Positions 54,980-63,635 of a stretch of 64,000 nucleotides of DNA are shown piece by piece; position 1 is the stretch's first letter, and each line of letters begins with the position of its first letter. The DNA is from UBA7330 sp043554545 (GTDB taxonomy: Bacteria; Bacteroidota; Bacteroidia; Cytophagales; Cyclobacteriaceae). Position numbers and translations under genes: made by a program. The stretch is taken from NCBI GenBank assembly GCA_043554545.1, contig CP121337.1, positions 2,232,001 through 2,296,000 of the forward strand, in the 5' to 3' direction. Under the pieces are notes generated by a model, which was given only the letters and a program-made list of their open reading frames with translations, was not told the origin of the DNA and searched no databases.

Positions 54980-55013
54980 TGTCCATTTCTTCGAATATTT
55001 CTAATCACAAACG

Positions 55014-55790
55014 ATGGGTAAAGTCATAGCAATAGCAAATCAAAAAGGCGGTGTAGGAAAAACGACTACAGCCATAAACCTGGCAGCTAGTTTAGCCGCA
55101 TTAGAGTTTAAAACATTGATTGTAGATGCAGATCCGCAAGCAAACGCAACATCGGGTGTTGGGAAGAATCCAAAAGAGGTAGAAAGCAGCATTTACGAGT
55201 GCATGGTTGATCAGGTAGAGGCGAAATCATGTATTACGTCAACTGACATTAAATACCTTGATCTTCTGCCTTCTCACATTGATTTAGTTGGAGCAGAGGT
55301 AGAAATGGTAAGTATCAATAAGCGGGAAGAAAAAATGAAGGAGGCCCTGTACCCTATCAGGAACGATTACGATTTCATCATCATTGATTGTTCTCCTTCA
55401 CTTGGCCTCATCACTGTTAATGCATTAACCGCAGCAGACTCGGTGATTGTGCCGGTACAATGCGAATATTTTGCTTTGGAAGGTCTGGGTAAATTATTGA
55501 ATACCATTAAGATCATTCAAAACAGACTAAATACCAACCTGGAAATTGAAGGAATTCTACTCACGATGTATGACACGCGTCTGAATCTGAGTAATCAGGT
55601 GGTTGAGGAAGTTCAACTTCATTTTAAATCGATGGTTTTTAAGACACTCATCCCCAGAAACATTAAGCTAAGTGAATCTCCTTCTTTTGGAGTACCAGCG
55701 ATTTCGCATGACGCAGAAAGCAAGGGAGCCTTGTCCTACCTAAACCTGGCTAAGGAAATTATGGAAAGAAATGAAGTAACGGCAGCATAA
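55014..55790 (+). CDS. parA: Chromosome partitioning ATPase ParA (Soj)
   Basis: A 258-residue deviant Walker ATPase that drives origin segregation with ParB. The P loop KGGVGKTT is at 11-18 with the signature Lys11, switch I region is DADPQANATSG, and Walker B is FIIIDCSPSLG. There is no N-terminal DNA-binding extension, as is usual for chromosomal Soj. The stop codon overlaps the parB start by one base (TAATG). Confidence 0.97.
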   Translation: MGKVIAIANQKGGVGKTTTAINLAASLAALEFKTLIVDADPQANATSGVGKNPKEVESSIYECMVDQVEAKSCITSTDIKYLDLLPSHIDLVGAEVEMVSINKREEKMKEALYPIRNDYDFIIIDCSPSLGLITVNALTAADSVIVPVQCEYFALEGLGKLLNTIKIIQNRLNTNLEIEGILLTMYDTRLNLSNQVVEEVQLHFKSMVFKTLIPRNIKLSESPSFGVPAISHDAESKGALSYLNLAKEIMERNEVTAA

Positions 55791-56689
55791 TGGCTGATAG
55801 TAAATTTAAAAAAAGAACAGGCCTGGGAAGAGGATTAGGCGCATTGCTTGAAAACTCTGACGAGAAAGAAACTTTATCAGGGTCAGGAGCAACCATCCAG
55901 GGAGCTATCGATGAAATAAACATCGAAGAAATTGCGGTAAACCCATTTCAGCCCAGAACAGATTTCAATGAAGAAGCGCTCAATGAGCTAGCTGAGTCAA
56001 TCAAAATACAAGGGATCATTCAGCCGATCACGGTACGCGCACTCAGCAAGCATGAGTTTCAACTGATCTCAGGTGAGCGAAGACTACAAGCTTCAAAAAG
56101 AGCAGGTTTAAAAACCATCCCTGCTTATATCAGGGTAGCCAATGACCAGCAAATGCTGGAAATGGCATTGATCGAAAATATCCAACGGGAAAACCTGAAC
56201 GCCATTGAGGTAGCCCTCTCCTACCAAAGACTGATGAGCGAATGTAACCTCAGTCAGGAGCAGCTGGGTGTAAATGTTGGAAAAAACAGATCAACAGTCA
56301 CTAACTACCTGCGTTTACTAAAACTTCCACCAGATATACAAGTGGCTCTTCGTGATGGACTAATATCTATGGGACATGCCCGTGCCATTATCACAATCGA
56401 AAATGTAGACCAGCAATTAACGCTTTTCAAAAGAATCGTTAAAGAGCATCTTTCTGTAAGAAAAGTGGAGGAAATTGTGAGATCAGGTACTCAAAAAGAT
56501 GCTTCAAAGCATAACACACCTGACAGTTCTGGCGTTTCAAACGAAATAAGTAAGTTGCAAAACAAACTGGTTACCCATTTTGGAACTAAAGTCAGCATAA
56601 AAGCCAATCATGATAACAAAGGTGAAATTAAGATTCCGTTTACCTCAGCTGATGACCTTAACAGAATCCTGGATCTGCTGGACCTATAG
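55790..56689 (+). CDS. parB: Chromosome partitioning protein ParB (Spo0J)
   Basis: A 299-residue parS-binding CTPase. The N terminus KKRTGLGRGLGALL stimulates ParA. The CTP-binding ParB fold includes NPFQPRTDF and GERR at 95-98. The helix-turn-helix KNRSTVTNYLRLLKL (about 165-180) binds parS, and a C-terminal dimerisation domain follows a variable linker. No parS site was recognised in the window. Confidence 0.97.
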   Translation: MADSKFKKRTGLGRGLGALLENSDEKETLSGSGATIQGAIDEINIEEIAVNPFQPRTDFNEEALNELAESIKIQGIIQPITVRALSKHEFQLISGERRLQASKRAGLKTIPAYIRVANDQQMLEMALIENIQRENLNAIEVALSYQRLMSECNLSQEQLGVNVGKNRSTVTNYLRLLKLPPDIQVALRDGLISMGHARAIITIENVDQQLTLFKRIVKEHLSVRKVEEIVRSGTQKDASKHNTPDSSGVSNEISKLQNKLVTHFGTKVSIKANHDNKGEIKIPFTSADDLNRILDLLDL

Positions 56690-57269
56690 AATAGGCTTCA
56701 TTGTCTTTCTTATTCTTACCCTTCATTATTCTGCCTTTGGGCAAAATCCTGACGGAATAGATTCTGATTCAATATTTTTGGGCGCTACTAAAAAAGAAGC
56801 ATCTTTTCAATCTATTTCAACTTTAGATCCGAATAGAGCAGCATTGCTTTCAGCTGTGCTTCCCGGCCTTGGACAAGCCTACAATGGGCAACTGTGGAAG
56901 ATTCCACTCATATATGCTGGTGGCATAATTCTGGGTCATTACATTGATTATAACCACAGAATATACAGTGAATTCCAAAATGCACTTATGGCAGGCATCG
57001 ATGATGATCCTTCAACAGTCAACCCATATGAACGCTTTGGTCAAACAGCCCTGATCAGAAACAGGGATGCCTTTAGACGTAACAGGGACTATTTAATGAT
57101 TGTCAGCGTGGGCTATTACCTTGTAAATATTATTGATGCACATGTATCTGCCCACCTACAGGAATTTGATGTGAATGATAATCTTTCTATGAATATTTCG
57201 CCGTCTATTCAGCCAACTGCCTTATTTTCGCAAGCAATTGGTATAAGCATATCCCTTAACCTTAGGTAG
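56652..57269 (+). CDS. DUF5683-like membrane/secreted protein
   Basis: A 205-residue protein with the ATG at 56652, overlapping the parB end by 38 bases. This start leaves a signal-anchor-like segment IGFIVFLILTLHYSAFG ending in GQ. The body has AALLSAVLPGLGQAYNGQLWKIPLIYAGG, which is diagnostic of the DUF5683 group, and a short C-terminal part. The order parA, parB, DUF5683, dapB, lepB recurs in Bacteroidota, by my recollection. Function is unknown; envelope location is likely. Confidence 0.75.
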   Translation: MTLTESWICWTYRIGFIVFLILTLHYSAFGQNPDGIDSDSIFLGATKKEASFQSISTLDPNRAALLSAVLPGLGQAYNGQLWKIPLIYAGGIILGHYIDYNHRIYSEFQNALMAGIDDDPSTVNPYERFGQTALIRNRDAFRRNRDYLMIVSVGYYLVNIIDAHVSAHLQEFDVNDNLSMNISPSIQPTALFSQAIGISISLNLR

Positions 57270-57989
57270 ATGAAGATTGCAATAATTGGGTACGGAAAAA
57301 TGGGTAAATCCATTGAACAATTAGCTATAGCCGCTAATCACGAGATATCTGTGATTGTTGATGCTGATAACCCGGCAGATTTAAAAAACATTTCTCCGGA
57401 CAATACAGATGTTGCGATAGAATTCTCACAACCAGAAACCGCATATAAAAATATCACCCAACTTTTGAATCAAGGTGTAAAAGTAGTTGCCGGTACCACC
57501 GGTTGGCTGGATAAGTACGGTGAGGTTGTTTCGCTTTGCAAGAAAAAAGACGGAACCTTCCTTTATGCATCAAATTTTAGCCTCGGGGTTAACCTTTTCT
57601 TCAAACTCAATGAGTGGTTAGCCAATGAAATGAATAACCTGGACGGTTTCGAAGCTTCCATCGAAGAAGTTCATCACCTGCAAAAGAAAGATGCACCAAG
57701 TGGCACAGCCATTACAACTGCTGAACGAATCATTAGTAAAAGCAATCATTATAGCTCATGGGTCAATGAACAGACTAGTGCTGACCAAACGCTTCCGATC
57801 ATTTCTCTTCGCGAAGAACATGTTCCAGGCACACATACAGTCACCTATCATTCGCCTTTGGAAACCATTGAAGTGAAACATGTAGCTCATGACCGCAAAG
57901 TCTTTGCTCAGGGCGTTGTAAAGGTTGCTGAATGGATATCCGCACAAAAGGGTGTACTTACAATCAAAGATTTTCTAAATATCAAATAA
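57270..57989 (+). CDS. dapB: 4-hydroxy-tetrahydrodipicolinate reductase
   Basis: A 239-residue enzyme of lysine and diaminopimelate synthesis that reduces the cyclic intermediate with NAD(P)H. The Rossmann motif GYGKMG is at 7-12, GTTGW at 75-79, and the active-site EVHHLQKKDAPSGTA block has His135-His136 and the catalytic Lys. It begins one base after the DUF5683-like stop. Length is at the short end of the family, as in other Bacteroidota. Confidence 0.96.
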   Translation: MKIAIIGYGKMGKSIEQLAIAANHEISVIVDADNPADLKNISPDNTDVAIEFSQPETAYKNITQLLNQGVKVVAGTTGWLDKYGEVVSLCKKKDGTFLYASNFSLGVNLFFKLNEWLANEMNNLDGFEASIEEVHHLQKKDAPSGTAITTAERIISKSNHYSSWVNEQTSADQTLPIISLREEHVPGTHTVTYHSPLETIEVKHVAHDRKVFAQGVVKVAEWISAQKGVLTIKDFLNIK

Positions 57990-59423
57990 ATGTATCTTAA
58001 CGACTTTAGTTTAGCCTCATTTTTAACCATCGTAATTGGATGGTATCTCCTGCAATCAATAGCCTATTATAAGTTTTTTGAGAAAGCAGGAAAGCAGGGA
58101 TGGGCTGGTTTTATACCCATTTATAACTACATCGTTCACACCGAAATCATTGGTCGGCCAAAGTGGTGGGTTGCGCTACTTTTTGTTCCAGTGGTGAATT
58201 TCTTTATTGCCCTGACGATTCATTTGGATTTACTTAAGTCATTTGGTAGGTATTCATATTTCGATCAGGCAGTCGGAGTGATTTTCGCACCGTTTTACAT
58301 GCTTTATGTAGCATATTCAGGAACCCGATACCTGGGTCAGGCAACTGAAATGCCTAAAAAAACCAGAACGGTAGGACAAGAATGGTTTGAAGCCATCGTA
58401 TTTGCAGTGTTTGCTGCTACTTTTATCCGATGGGTATTTATGGAAGCTTATGTGATCCCTACCCCTTCCATGGAAAGATCCTTACTCGTAGGTGATTTCC
58501 TGTTTGTAAGCAAGATCAATTATGGCCCCAGAACACCTAAGACCCCGTTGCAAATTCCATTAACACACGCTAAAATATGGGGAACCGAGGCTCAATCCTA
58601 TTTGGAATGGATTGAATTACCGCAGCTAAGACTTCCCTCGCTGGACAAAGTAAGAAGAAATGATGTGGTGGTTTTCAACTACCCACCGGAATTTGAACAT
58701 CCTAAAGATTTGAGAACACATTACATCAAGCGATGCGTTGCCATCCCTGGTGATATATTAGAGGTTAGGGCTGGACAGGTCTATATTGATGGGGAGGTTC
58801 AGGAAAACCCTGAGTTGATGCAATACAAATACTTCGTAGAGACAGATCAGGTAATAAGAGATCGGATATTCAGTAATTATGATATCTGGGAATTCAGACC
58901 CTACGCAACTTCTGCTGATTCGCGTGGCTATATCGTCATGACCACAGAGGAAACAGCAAGAAGTATGGCTGAGTTGGAATTCATTAAAAGTGTGGAGCCT
59001 ATTTTTTCAGACAAAGAATATGTGGAAGGAAGAATCTTTCCTAACGCAAAATATTTTCCATGGAATGCAGATTATTATGGACCGCTTGAAATTCCTGGCA
59101 GAGGAACTACTGTTGCCATCAACGAGGAAAACCTGGCAAAATATGGATCTACCATCGAGGACTATGAAGAACTGGAAGATTTTAAATTAAGTGATACAGA
59201 ATTGATCGTTAATGGTGAGTCAGTCACGGAGTATACTTTCAAAAAAGATTATTACTTCATGATGGGTGACAACAGACACAACTCCGAAGATTCAAGATAT
59301 TGGGGGTTTGTGCCTGAAGATTTTGTGGTTGGCGAGGCCTCTTTCATTTGGATGTCATTCAATGAAAATGGTTCATTCATCGAGAAGATTCGATGGAGCA
59401 GGCTGTTTAAAGGTATTAACTAG
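57990..59423 (+). CDS. lepB: Signal peptidase I with N-terminal membrane extension
   Basis: A 477-residue signal peptidase I. The S26 catalytic pair is Ser160 (IPTPSMERSL) and Lys247 (HYIKRCVAIPGD), with the later box MMGDNRHNSEDSRYWGFVP. Residues 1-120 form an extra domain with about three to four hydrophobic segments and the block GKQGWAGFIPIYNYI, resembling DUF5684-type membrane domains. A large insertion of about 150 residues separates two catalytic boxes. It cleaves Sec signal peptides at the outer face of the inner membrane. It follows dapB directly. Confidence 0.95.
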   Translation: MYLNDFSLASFLTIVIGWYLLQSIAYYKFFEKAGKQGWAGFIPIYNYIVHTEIIGRPKWWVALLFVPVVNFFIALTIHLDLLKSFGRYSYFDQAVGVIFAPFYMLYVAYSGTRYLGQATEMPKKTRTVGQEWFEAIVFAVFAATFIRWVFMEAYVIPTPSMERSLLVGDFLFVSKINYGPRTPKTPLQIPLTHAKIWGTEAQSYLEWIELPQLRLPSLDKVRRNDVVVFNYPPEFEHPKDLRTHYIKRCVAIPGDILEVRAGQVYIDGEVQENPELMQYKYFVETDQVIRDRIFSNYDIWEFRPYATSADSRGYIVMTTEETARSMAELEFIKSVEPIFSDKEYVEGRIFPNAKYFPWNADYYGPLEIPGRGTTVAINEENLAKYGSTIEDYEELEDFKLSDTELIVNGESVTEYTFKKDYYFMMGDNRHNSEDSRYWGFVPEDFVVGEASFIWMSFNENGSFIEKIRWSRLFKGIN

Positions 59424-59428
59424 TTTTT

Positions 59429-60091
59429 TCACCACTCAATTGGGTTCTTATCATTAGTGATAAGGTATTCATTTGTCTTAGAAAACGGCTTACTCCCAAA
59501 GAAACCACGATTCGCTGAAAAAGGAGACGGGTGGGGTGATTTTAACACCAGGTTACGATCCGTAGGTATTACAGCACCTTTTTGCTGAGCATATGCCCCC
59601 CATAAAATGTATACCAAACCTGTTCGGAGCGTGGACAGTTTTCTTATTACCGCGTCGGTAAATTGCTCCCATCCTTTATTCTGATGAGAACCCGCTTGCC
59701 TCGACCGAACCGTCAAAGTTGCATTCAGCAGTAATACACCTTGTTTGGCCCATCGTTCCAGGCTTCCATTGGATGGGAATTCCTGGTTTAAATCTGCTTT
59801 GATTTCCTTGAATATATTTACCAAAGAAGGAGGCATCCTGGTTTCCTCACTTACTGAAAAGCATAAGCCGTTGGCTTGTCCGGGACCGTGATAAGGGTCC
59901 TGTCCAATGATCACCACTTTTACCTGATCAATTGGGCACAAATCAAAAGCCTTGAAAATCTGCCCTCCTGGCGGGAATACGGTGTTATTATTATATTCAT
60001 TCTTTACAAACTTGACCAACTCCAAAAAATAGGGCTCTTCAAATTCCTCCTTCAAAGCTTCATGCCATCCAGGCTCAATACTTACATTCAT
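59429..60091 (-). CDS. ung: Uracil-DNA glycosylase
   Basis: A 220-residue family 1 glycosylase that removes uracil from DNA. The catalytic water-activating Asp65 is in GQDPYHG (63-69), and the second motif HPSPFSANRGFFGS contains the DNA-inserting and catalytic His. The full fold is present. It converges with lepB, only 5 bases between the stop codons, and is divergent from apaG. Confidence 0.97.
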   Translation of the reverse strand: MNVSIEPGWHEALKEEFEEPYFLELVKFVKNEYNNNTVFPPGGQIFKAFDLCPIDQVKVVIIGQDPYHGPGQANGLCFSVSEETRMPPSLVNIFKEIKADLNQEFPSNGSLERWAKQGVLLLNATLTVRSRQAGSHQNKGWEQFTDAVIRKLSTLRTGLVYILWGAYAQQKGAVIPTDRNLVLKSPHPSPFSANRGFFGSKPFSKTNEYLITNDKNPIEW

Positions 60092-60165
60092 TTAATAATT
60101 CTTAAAATATTGATTGATGCAGGCAAAATAAAAAATAATTATTATAAATTTCTGCCTCAAGAAAG

Positions 60166-60555
60166 ATGATGATCACTGAGATAACAAAAGGTATTCAAGT
60201 TACTGTGCAGGTAGAGTTTCAACCAGAGTACTCTAACCCTGTTCAGAATCATTTTGTTTTCACCTATCAGATAACCATCGAAAACAAAAGCGACAAAACA
60301 ATACAGCTGATATCCAGGCATTGGGAAATTGATGATGTCACCTTTCCAAAACGTGAAGTGGATGGTGAAGGCGTGGTTGGAAAACAACCCGTTCTTGAAC
60401 CCGGACAGGCTCATCATTACGTATCGGGATGCAACCTAAAATCAGGCATTGGCAAGATGCAGGGATATTACATCATGGAGCAACTGGTAAACGGCAGACA
60501 GTTTCCAGTCAATATCCCATCGTTTGATATGATTGTTCCATTCAAGCTTAACTGA
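60166..60555 (+). CDS. apaG: ApaG domain protein
   Basis: A 129-residue ApaG protein, a small immunoglobulin-like fold. It has the diagnostic stretches FTYQITIENKSDKTIQLISRHWEI and the GVVGKQPVLEPGQAHHYVSGC block with its GxGxxG-like loop. ApaG has been linked to cobalt/magnesium resistance and Ap4A metabolism in other bacteria; its molecular role is unclear. The start could also be the ATG one codon later. The methyltransferase gene begins 9 bases after it. Confidence 0.92.
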   Translation: MMITEITKGIQVTVQVEFQPEYSNPVQNHFVFTYQITIENKSDKTIQLISRHWEIDDVTFPKREVDGEGVVGKQPVLEPGQAHHYVSGCNLKSGIGKMQGYYIMEQLVNGRQFPVNIPSFDMIVPFKLN

Positions 60556-60564
60556 TTTTATTTC

Positions 60565-61323
60565 TTGTTTTTCCGGATTATTGAATACATAAAATATCGA
60601 TGGAAAGCTGGAAATGCCTATTCCATCCATTCTCCATTTGTCTATTCTTTCTACCACCAGGTATTGAGAAAAAGCCATCCCCCAATCGAGAACGAAAAGG
60701 AAATAAAAGTTCGTTTTCTAAGGAATGAATCTGATATCAGATTTGAAGATCCAAAGACCAATGAAATCATAAGAACTACCGTGAGGGCACTAAGCCAGAA
60801 AACCTGGAGTGGTCGATCTTTTTCCTACTTCCTGATAAAACTATGTGAGTGGTTAACAATCTCAACATTCCTGGAAACAGGAACCGCTTTGGGGTTAAAT
60901 ATATCCATGGTATCTCATGCCAAAGGATTAAAACGGGCAGTGTCCATTGAAGGATCCAACGTTTTGGCAAAAGAAGCAGAAAAATTATTAGTTAGTCCAC
61001 CAAATGTTGAACTGGATATTGTTCAGGGAAATATATTTGATGTCTTTGAAAAAACGCTAAATACAGTAAAGCCTGAAGCTGTGTTTCTTGATGCTGATCA
61101 CAGATCTGAAGCACTACAATTCTACCTTCAGGTAATTAACCAACATACAGACCATATCAAAGCCATTGTGATCCATGATATTTATTGGTCAAAGGACATG
61201 AAAAAAGCCTGGGGTAGAATCATTAAAGACAACCGGTACCCATTAACCATTGATTGCTTTCATGCCGGATTAATCTTTTTCCCAGAGCAAATGGAGAAGC
61301 AACATTTCATCTTAAAATATTGA
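60565..61323 (+). CDS. Class I SAM-dependent methyltransferase-like protein
   Basis: A 252-residue protein from a TTG start. The N terminus has EYIKYRWKAGNAYSIHSPFVYSFYHQVL, a signature I associate with a Bacteroidota group of methyltransferases. The SAM-binding site is FLETGTALGLN (about 110-120), followed by AVSIEGS and AVFLDADHRSEA. The substrate is unknown; the fold resembles catechol O-methyltransferase-like enzymes (AdoMet_MTase_24 type). It is probably in an operon with apaG. Confidence 0.82.
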   Translation: MFFRIIEYIKYRWKAGNAYSIHSPFVYSFYHQVLRKSHPPIENEKEIKVRFLRNESDIRFEDPKTNEIIRTTVRALSQKTWSGRSFSYFLIKLCEWLTISTFLETGTALGLNISMVSHAKGLKRAVSIEGSNVLAKEAEKLLVSPPNVELDIVQGNIFDVFEKTLNTVKPEAVFLDADHRSEALQFYLQVINQHTDHIKAIVIHDIYWSKDMKKAWGRIIKDNRYPLTIDCFHAGLIFFPEQMEKQHFILKY

Positions 61324-61337
61324 TCTCTCGTGATCCA

Positions 61338-61369
61338 TTGCCAATTTCTCAATCATTCCGTTATTTTTG
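61338..61369 (+). promoter_or_regulatory. Promoter of the coiled-coil membrane protein gene
   Basis: TTG at 61338-61340, 21 bases, then TATTTTTG at 61362-61369, exact to TAnnTTTG. An unusually strong Shine-Dalgarno for this phylum, AAGGAG at 61384-61389, lies just before the ATG at 61391. Confidence 0.55.
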
Positions 61370-61390
61370 CCGCCAGAATAATCAAGGAGT

Positions 61391-62314
61391 ATGGAAAATT
61401 CATCAGAGAGCAAAGGATTAAAAAGTGGATTAAGCGGGGACAAGAAAAAAGTTTTTTATTGGGTCCTTGGAGTCTTAATCCTGGTATTGTGCTTTTTCAT
61501 ATACCTAAGCATCAGACTTGGGAATGAAAATGAAAGACAAGCTCAGGAGCTTAGCAGCACCATCTTACAATTGGACTCTATTTCGGGAGAACTGGATGAA
61601 CGAATAATAACCATTAGAGAGTTGGGTGGCGAAGTAGACACGCTAATAAAGATTAAAGAAGAGCTGGAAGCAGAAAAGAAAGAACTGCTCACCAGACAGG
61701 AAAATCAACAAGCACTCATGTCCACACTACGCGGCAAGGTAGATGGATACCAGGAACTACTGATTATGAAAGATGAAGAGATTACTCGTCTTACAGCCAT
61801 GAATGATCAACTGATCTCTGAAAACAACACCTTGAAGGTAGAAAAGCAAGAATTGAATCAATCCATCCAGGAGATTAACCAGGAAAAGTCTCAACTTCAG
61901 GATCAGGTGGCTTTTGCTTCAAGGTTGAAAGTTCAGGGCATGAAAATATTTGCTGTGAATGAATCCGGTAGAGAAAGAGAAGAAGAATTCAGAAACAGAC
62001 ACATCAATCAACTAAAAATTGAGTTTACCGTAACAGAAAACAAGGTCGCTCCTATTGAAGGAAAAACCTTGTTGATTCGTGTGGTAGCTCCTGATGGAAA
62101 TGTGCTCTTTGACGTAACCAAAGGGTCAGGAACCTTCCTTTTCAACGGCCGTGAAATGTTTTATACCGTGGAGCAGGAAATCCTTTATGATAAGAAAAGT
62201 CAAACGGTTACCCTATACTATGATAAAGGAAGTGAATTTGCTCTTGGTAATCACCAGGTAGAAGTTTATACAGATGACTACCTGATGGGATCTGGAAATT
62301 TCATCGTAAAATAA
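61391..62314 (+). CDS. Membrane-anchored coiled-coil protein, unknown function
   Basis: A 307-residue protein. A short basic cytoplasmic N terminus is followed by one membrane helix at about 21-43 (VFYWVLGVLILVLCFFIYLSI), a long coiled coil (about 48-175) and a globular beta domain (about 185-307) with KIEFTVTENKVAPIEGKTLLIRV and a C-terminal YLMGSGNFIVK. Topology places the globular domain in the periplasm. I know no name for the family; the conserved-looking C-terminal domain suggests a structural or binding role. Confidence 0.65.
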   Translation: MENSSESKGLKSGLSGDKKKVFYWVLGVLILVLCFFIYLSIRLGNENERQAQELSSTILQLDSISGELDERIITIRELGGEVDTLIKIKEELEAEKKELLTRQENQQALMSTLRGKVDGYQELLIMKDEEITRLTAMNDQLISENNTLKVEKQELNQSIQEINQEKSQLQDQVAFASRLKVQGMKIFAVNESGREREEEFRNRHINQLKIEFTVTENKVAPIEGKTLLIRVVAPDGNVLFDVTKGSGTFLFNGREMFYTVEQEILYDKKSQTVTLYYDKGSEFALGNHQVEVYTDDYLMGSGNFIVK

Positions 62315-62340
62315 GGTACATTAAAGAGTTTACCTTCCAA

Positions 62341-62371
62341 TTGTCCGTTTAACAATCTTTCACTAATTTTG
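62341..62371 (+). promoter_or_regulatory. Promoter of the rpsF-rpsR-rplI operon
   Basis: TTG at 62341-62343, 20 bases, then TAATTTTG at 62364-62371, exact to TAnnTTTG. Transcription should begin near 62378, leaving a leader of about 26 bases before rpsF. Confidence 0.65.
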
Positions 62372-62403
62372 CACTTCAATTTTTTTGAAGCAATTATTAT
62401 AAC

Positions 62404-62772
62404 ATGAAAAAACAATACGAGACGGTATTCATTTTAACTCCCGTTTTGTCTGAAGCTCAGATGAAGGATGCTGTCCAAAAATTCAAAGGTATCATCACGG
62501 ATGGTGGTGCTAAAATCGTCAATGATGAGGACTGGGGCCTTAAAAAGCTAGCCTATCCTATTCAACACAAAACCACTGGTTTTTATCACCTATTTGAATT
62601 TGAGGCAGAGACTTCCTTAATTGAAAAACTTGAGACAGAATATAGAAGGGATGAGAAGGTAATGAGATTTTTAACGACTGTACTTGACAAACACGCAATT
62701 GTTTACAACGAGCGTCGTAAAAATGGAGCATTTAACAAGCCAAAAACTGAGAAAGAGGAGGTGAAATCATGA
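62404..62772 (+). CDS. rpsF: 30S ribosomal protein S6
   Basis: A 122-residue S6 protein with the family start YETVFILTPVLSEAQ, the central DEDWGLKKLAYPIQHKTTGFYHLFEFEA and the RDEKVMRFLTTVLDKHA block. It binds 16S rRNA in the platform with S18. A basic and acidic tail follows the fold. The start of rpsR overlaps its stop by 4 bases. Confidence 0.98.
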   Translation: MKKQYETVFILTPVLSEAQMKDAVQKFKGIITDGGAKIVNDEDWGLKKLAYPIQHKTTGFYHLFEFEAETSLIEKLETEYRRDEKVMRFLTTVLDKHAIVYNERRKNGAFNKPKTEKEEVKS

Positions 62773-63020
62773 CATTACAGAACGAACCCATCAACAGGGA
62801 ACAAAAGAAAGATAAATATTGCCGATTTAAGAAGAACGGCATCAAATACATTGACTACAAGGATGCTAATTTCCTTTTGAAATTTGTCAATGAGCAAGGA
62901 AAATTATTGCCAAGAAGAATTACAGGTACTAGCCTTAAATACCAGCGCAAAGTTTCGCAAGCTGTAAAGAGAGCCAGACACCTTTCGCTTCTTCCTTATG
63001 TAACAGATTCTTTAAAATAA
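62769..63020 (+). CDS. rpsR: 30S ribosomal protein S18
   Basis: An 83-residue S18 protein. It has the typical CRFKKNGIKYIDYKDANFL and the basic RRITGTSLKYQRKVSQAVKRARHLSLLPYV end that contacts rRNA. It carries one Cys near the N terminus. It is coupled to rpsF by a 4-base overlap and followed by rplI after 6 bases. Confidence 0.98.
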   Translation: MTLQNEPINREQKKDKYCRFKKNGIKYIDYKDANFLLKFVNEQGKLLPRRITGTSLKYQRKVSQAVKRARHLSLLPYVTDSLK

Positions 63021-63026
63021 GCAATC

Positions 63027-63470
63027 ATGGAAATCATATTAAAGGAAGATATTAAAGGATTGGGCTATAAAAATGATACAGTAAATGTAAAGCCCGGGTA
63101 TGGTAGAAATTTTCTAATCCCTCAAGGGATGGCCATCATTGCTAACAAATCTAATAGCAAGATGATTGAAGAAAATATTCGTCAAGCAGCTCATAAAGCT
63201 GAAAAGCTGAAAAATGATGCTGAAGAGATTGCCAAGAAAATTGGTGAACTAACGTTAGAAATTAAAACAAAGGCTGGAGAGAGTGGTAAAATATTTGGCG
63301 CAATCACAGCCATTCAGGTTGCTGATGGCCTGAATGAAAAAGGATTTGAAATAGATAGAAAGAAAATCAGTATTGTTGGCTCTATTAAGGAGCTAGGAGA
63401 ACATAAAGCCACGATTGACCTTCATAAAGAAGTTCATCACGAAATAACTTTAAATGTGATATCAGAGTAA
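63027..63470 (+). CDS. rplI: 50S ribosomal protein L9
   Basis: A 147-residue L9 protein. The N-terminal domain shows LKEDIKGLGYKNDTVNVKPGYGRNFLIPQGMA, followed by the long connecting helix (about 40-75) and the C-terminal domain with GKIFGAITAIQVADGLNEKG. It binds 23S rRNA domain V. It is the last gene of the operon, closed by the terminator 22 bases later. Confidence 0.98.
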   Translation: MEIILKEDIKGLGYKNDTVNVKPGYGRNFLIPQGMAIIANKSNSKMIEENIRQAAHKAEKLKNDAEEIAKKIGELTLEIKTKAGESGKIFGAITAIQVADGLNEKGFEIDRKKISIVGSIKELGEHKATIDLHKEVHHEITLNVISE

Positions 63471-63491
63471 AATTATCTGCTCAACACAAAT

Positions 63492-63526
63492 AAAAAAACC
63501 CCGACGTATTACGTCGGGGTTTTTTT
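63492..63526. terminator. Strong bidirectional terminator after rplI
   Basis: A 9-bp stem CCCCGACGT (63499-63507) and ACGTCGGGG (63511-63519) with a 3-base loop, flanked by seven A (63492-63498) and seven T (63520-63526). It is symmetrical, so it can stop transcription from either side. Confidence 0.92.
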
Positions 63527-63592
63527 ATTTATTTAACACCACCGTAATTATTACATTGCTATTTGATAATAGATACACCCTGAAAATTCAAT

Positions 63593-63600
63593 TAAATTTG
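63593..63600 (+). promoter_or_regulatory. Candidate -7 element for the Na/Pi cotransporter gene
   Basis: TAAATTTG, exact to TAnnTTTG, 36 bases before the ATG at 63636. No TTTG at the right -33 distance; the nearest (63562-63565) is 27 bases upstream. Confidence 0.4.
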
Positions 63601-63635
63601 TACTTGATGTCAATGGTCAAGCATTTTAACTATTA

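Noticed and set aside
54856..56689. Possible parS or replication origin near parAB
   Set aside because: No sequence resembling the 16-base parS consensus and no cluster of DnaA boxes was seen around parAB.
63492..63526. Long inverted repeat that could mark a mobile element end
   Set aside because: The A-stem-T layout directly after rplI is a standard bidirectional terminator; no transposase or target duplication is nearby.
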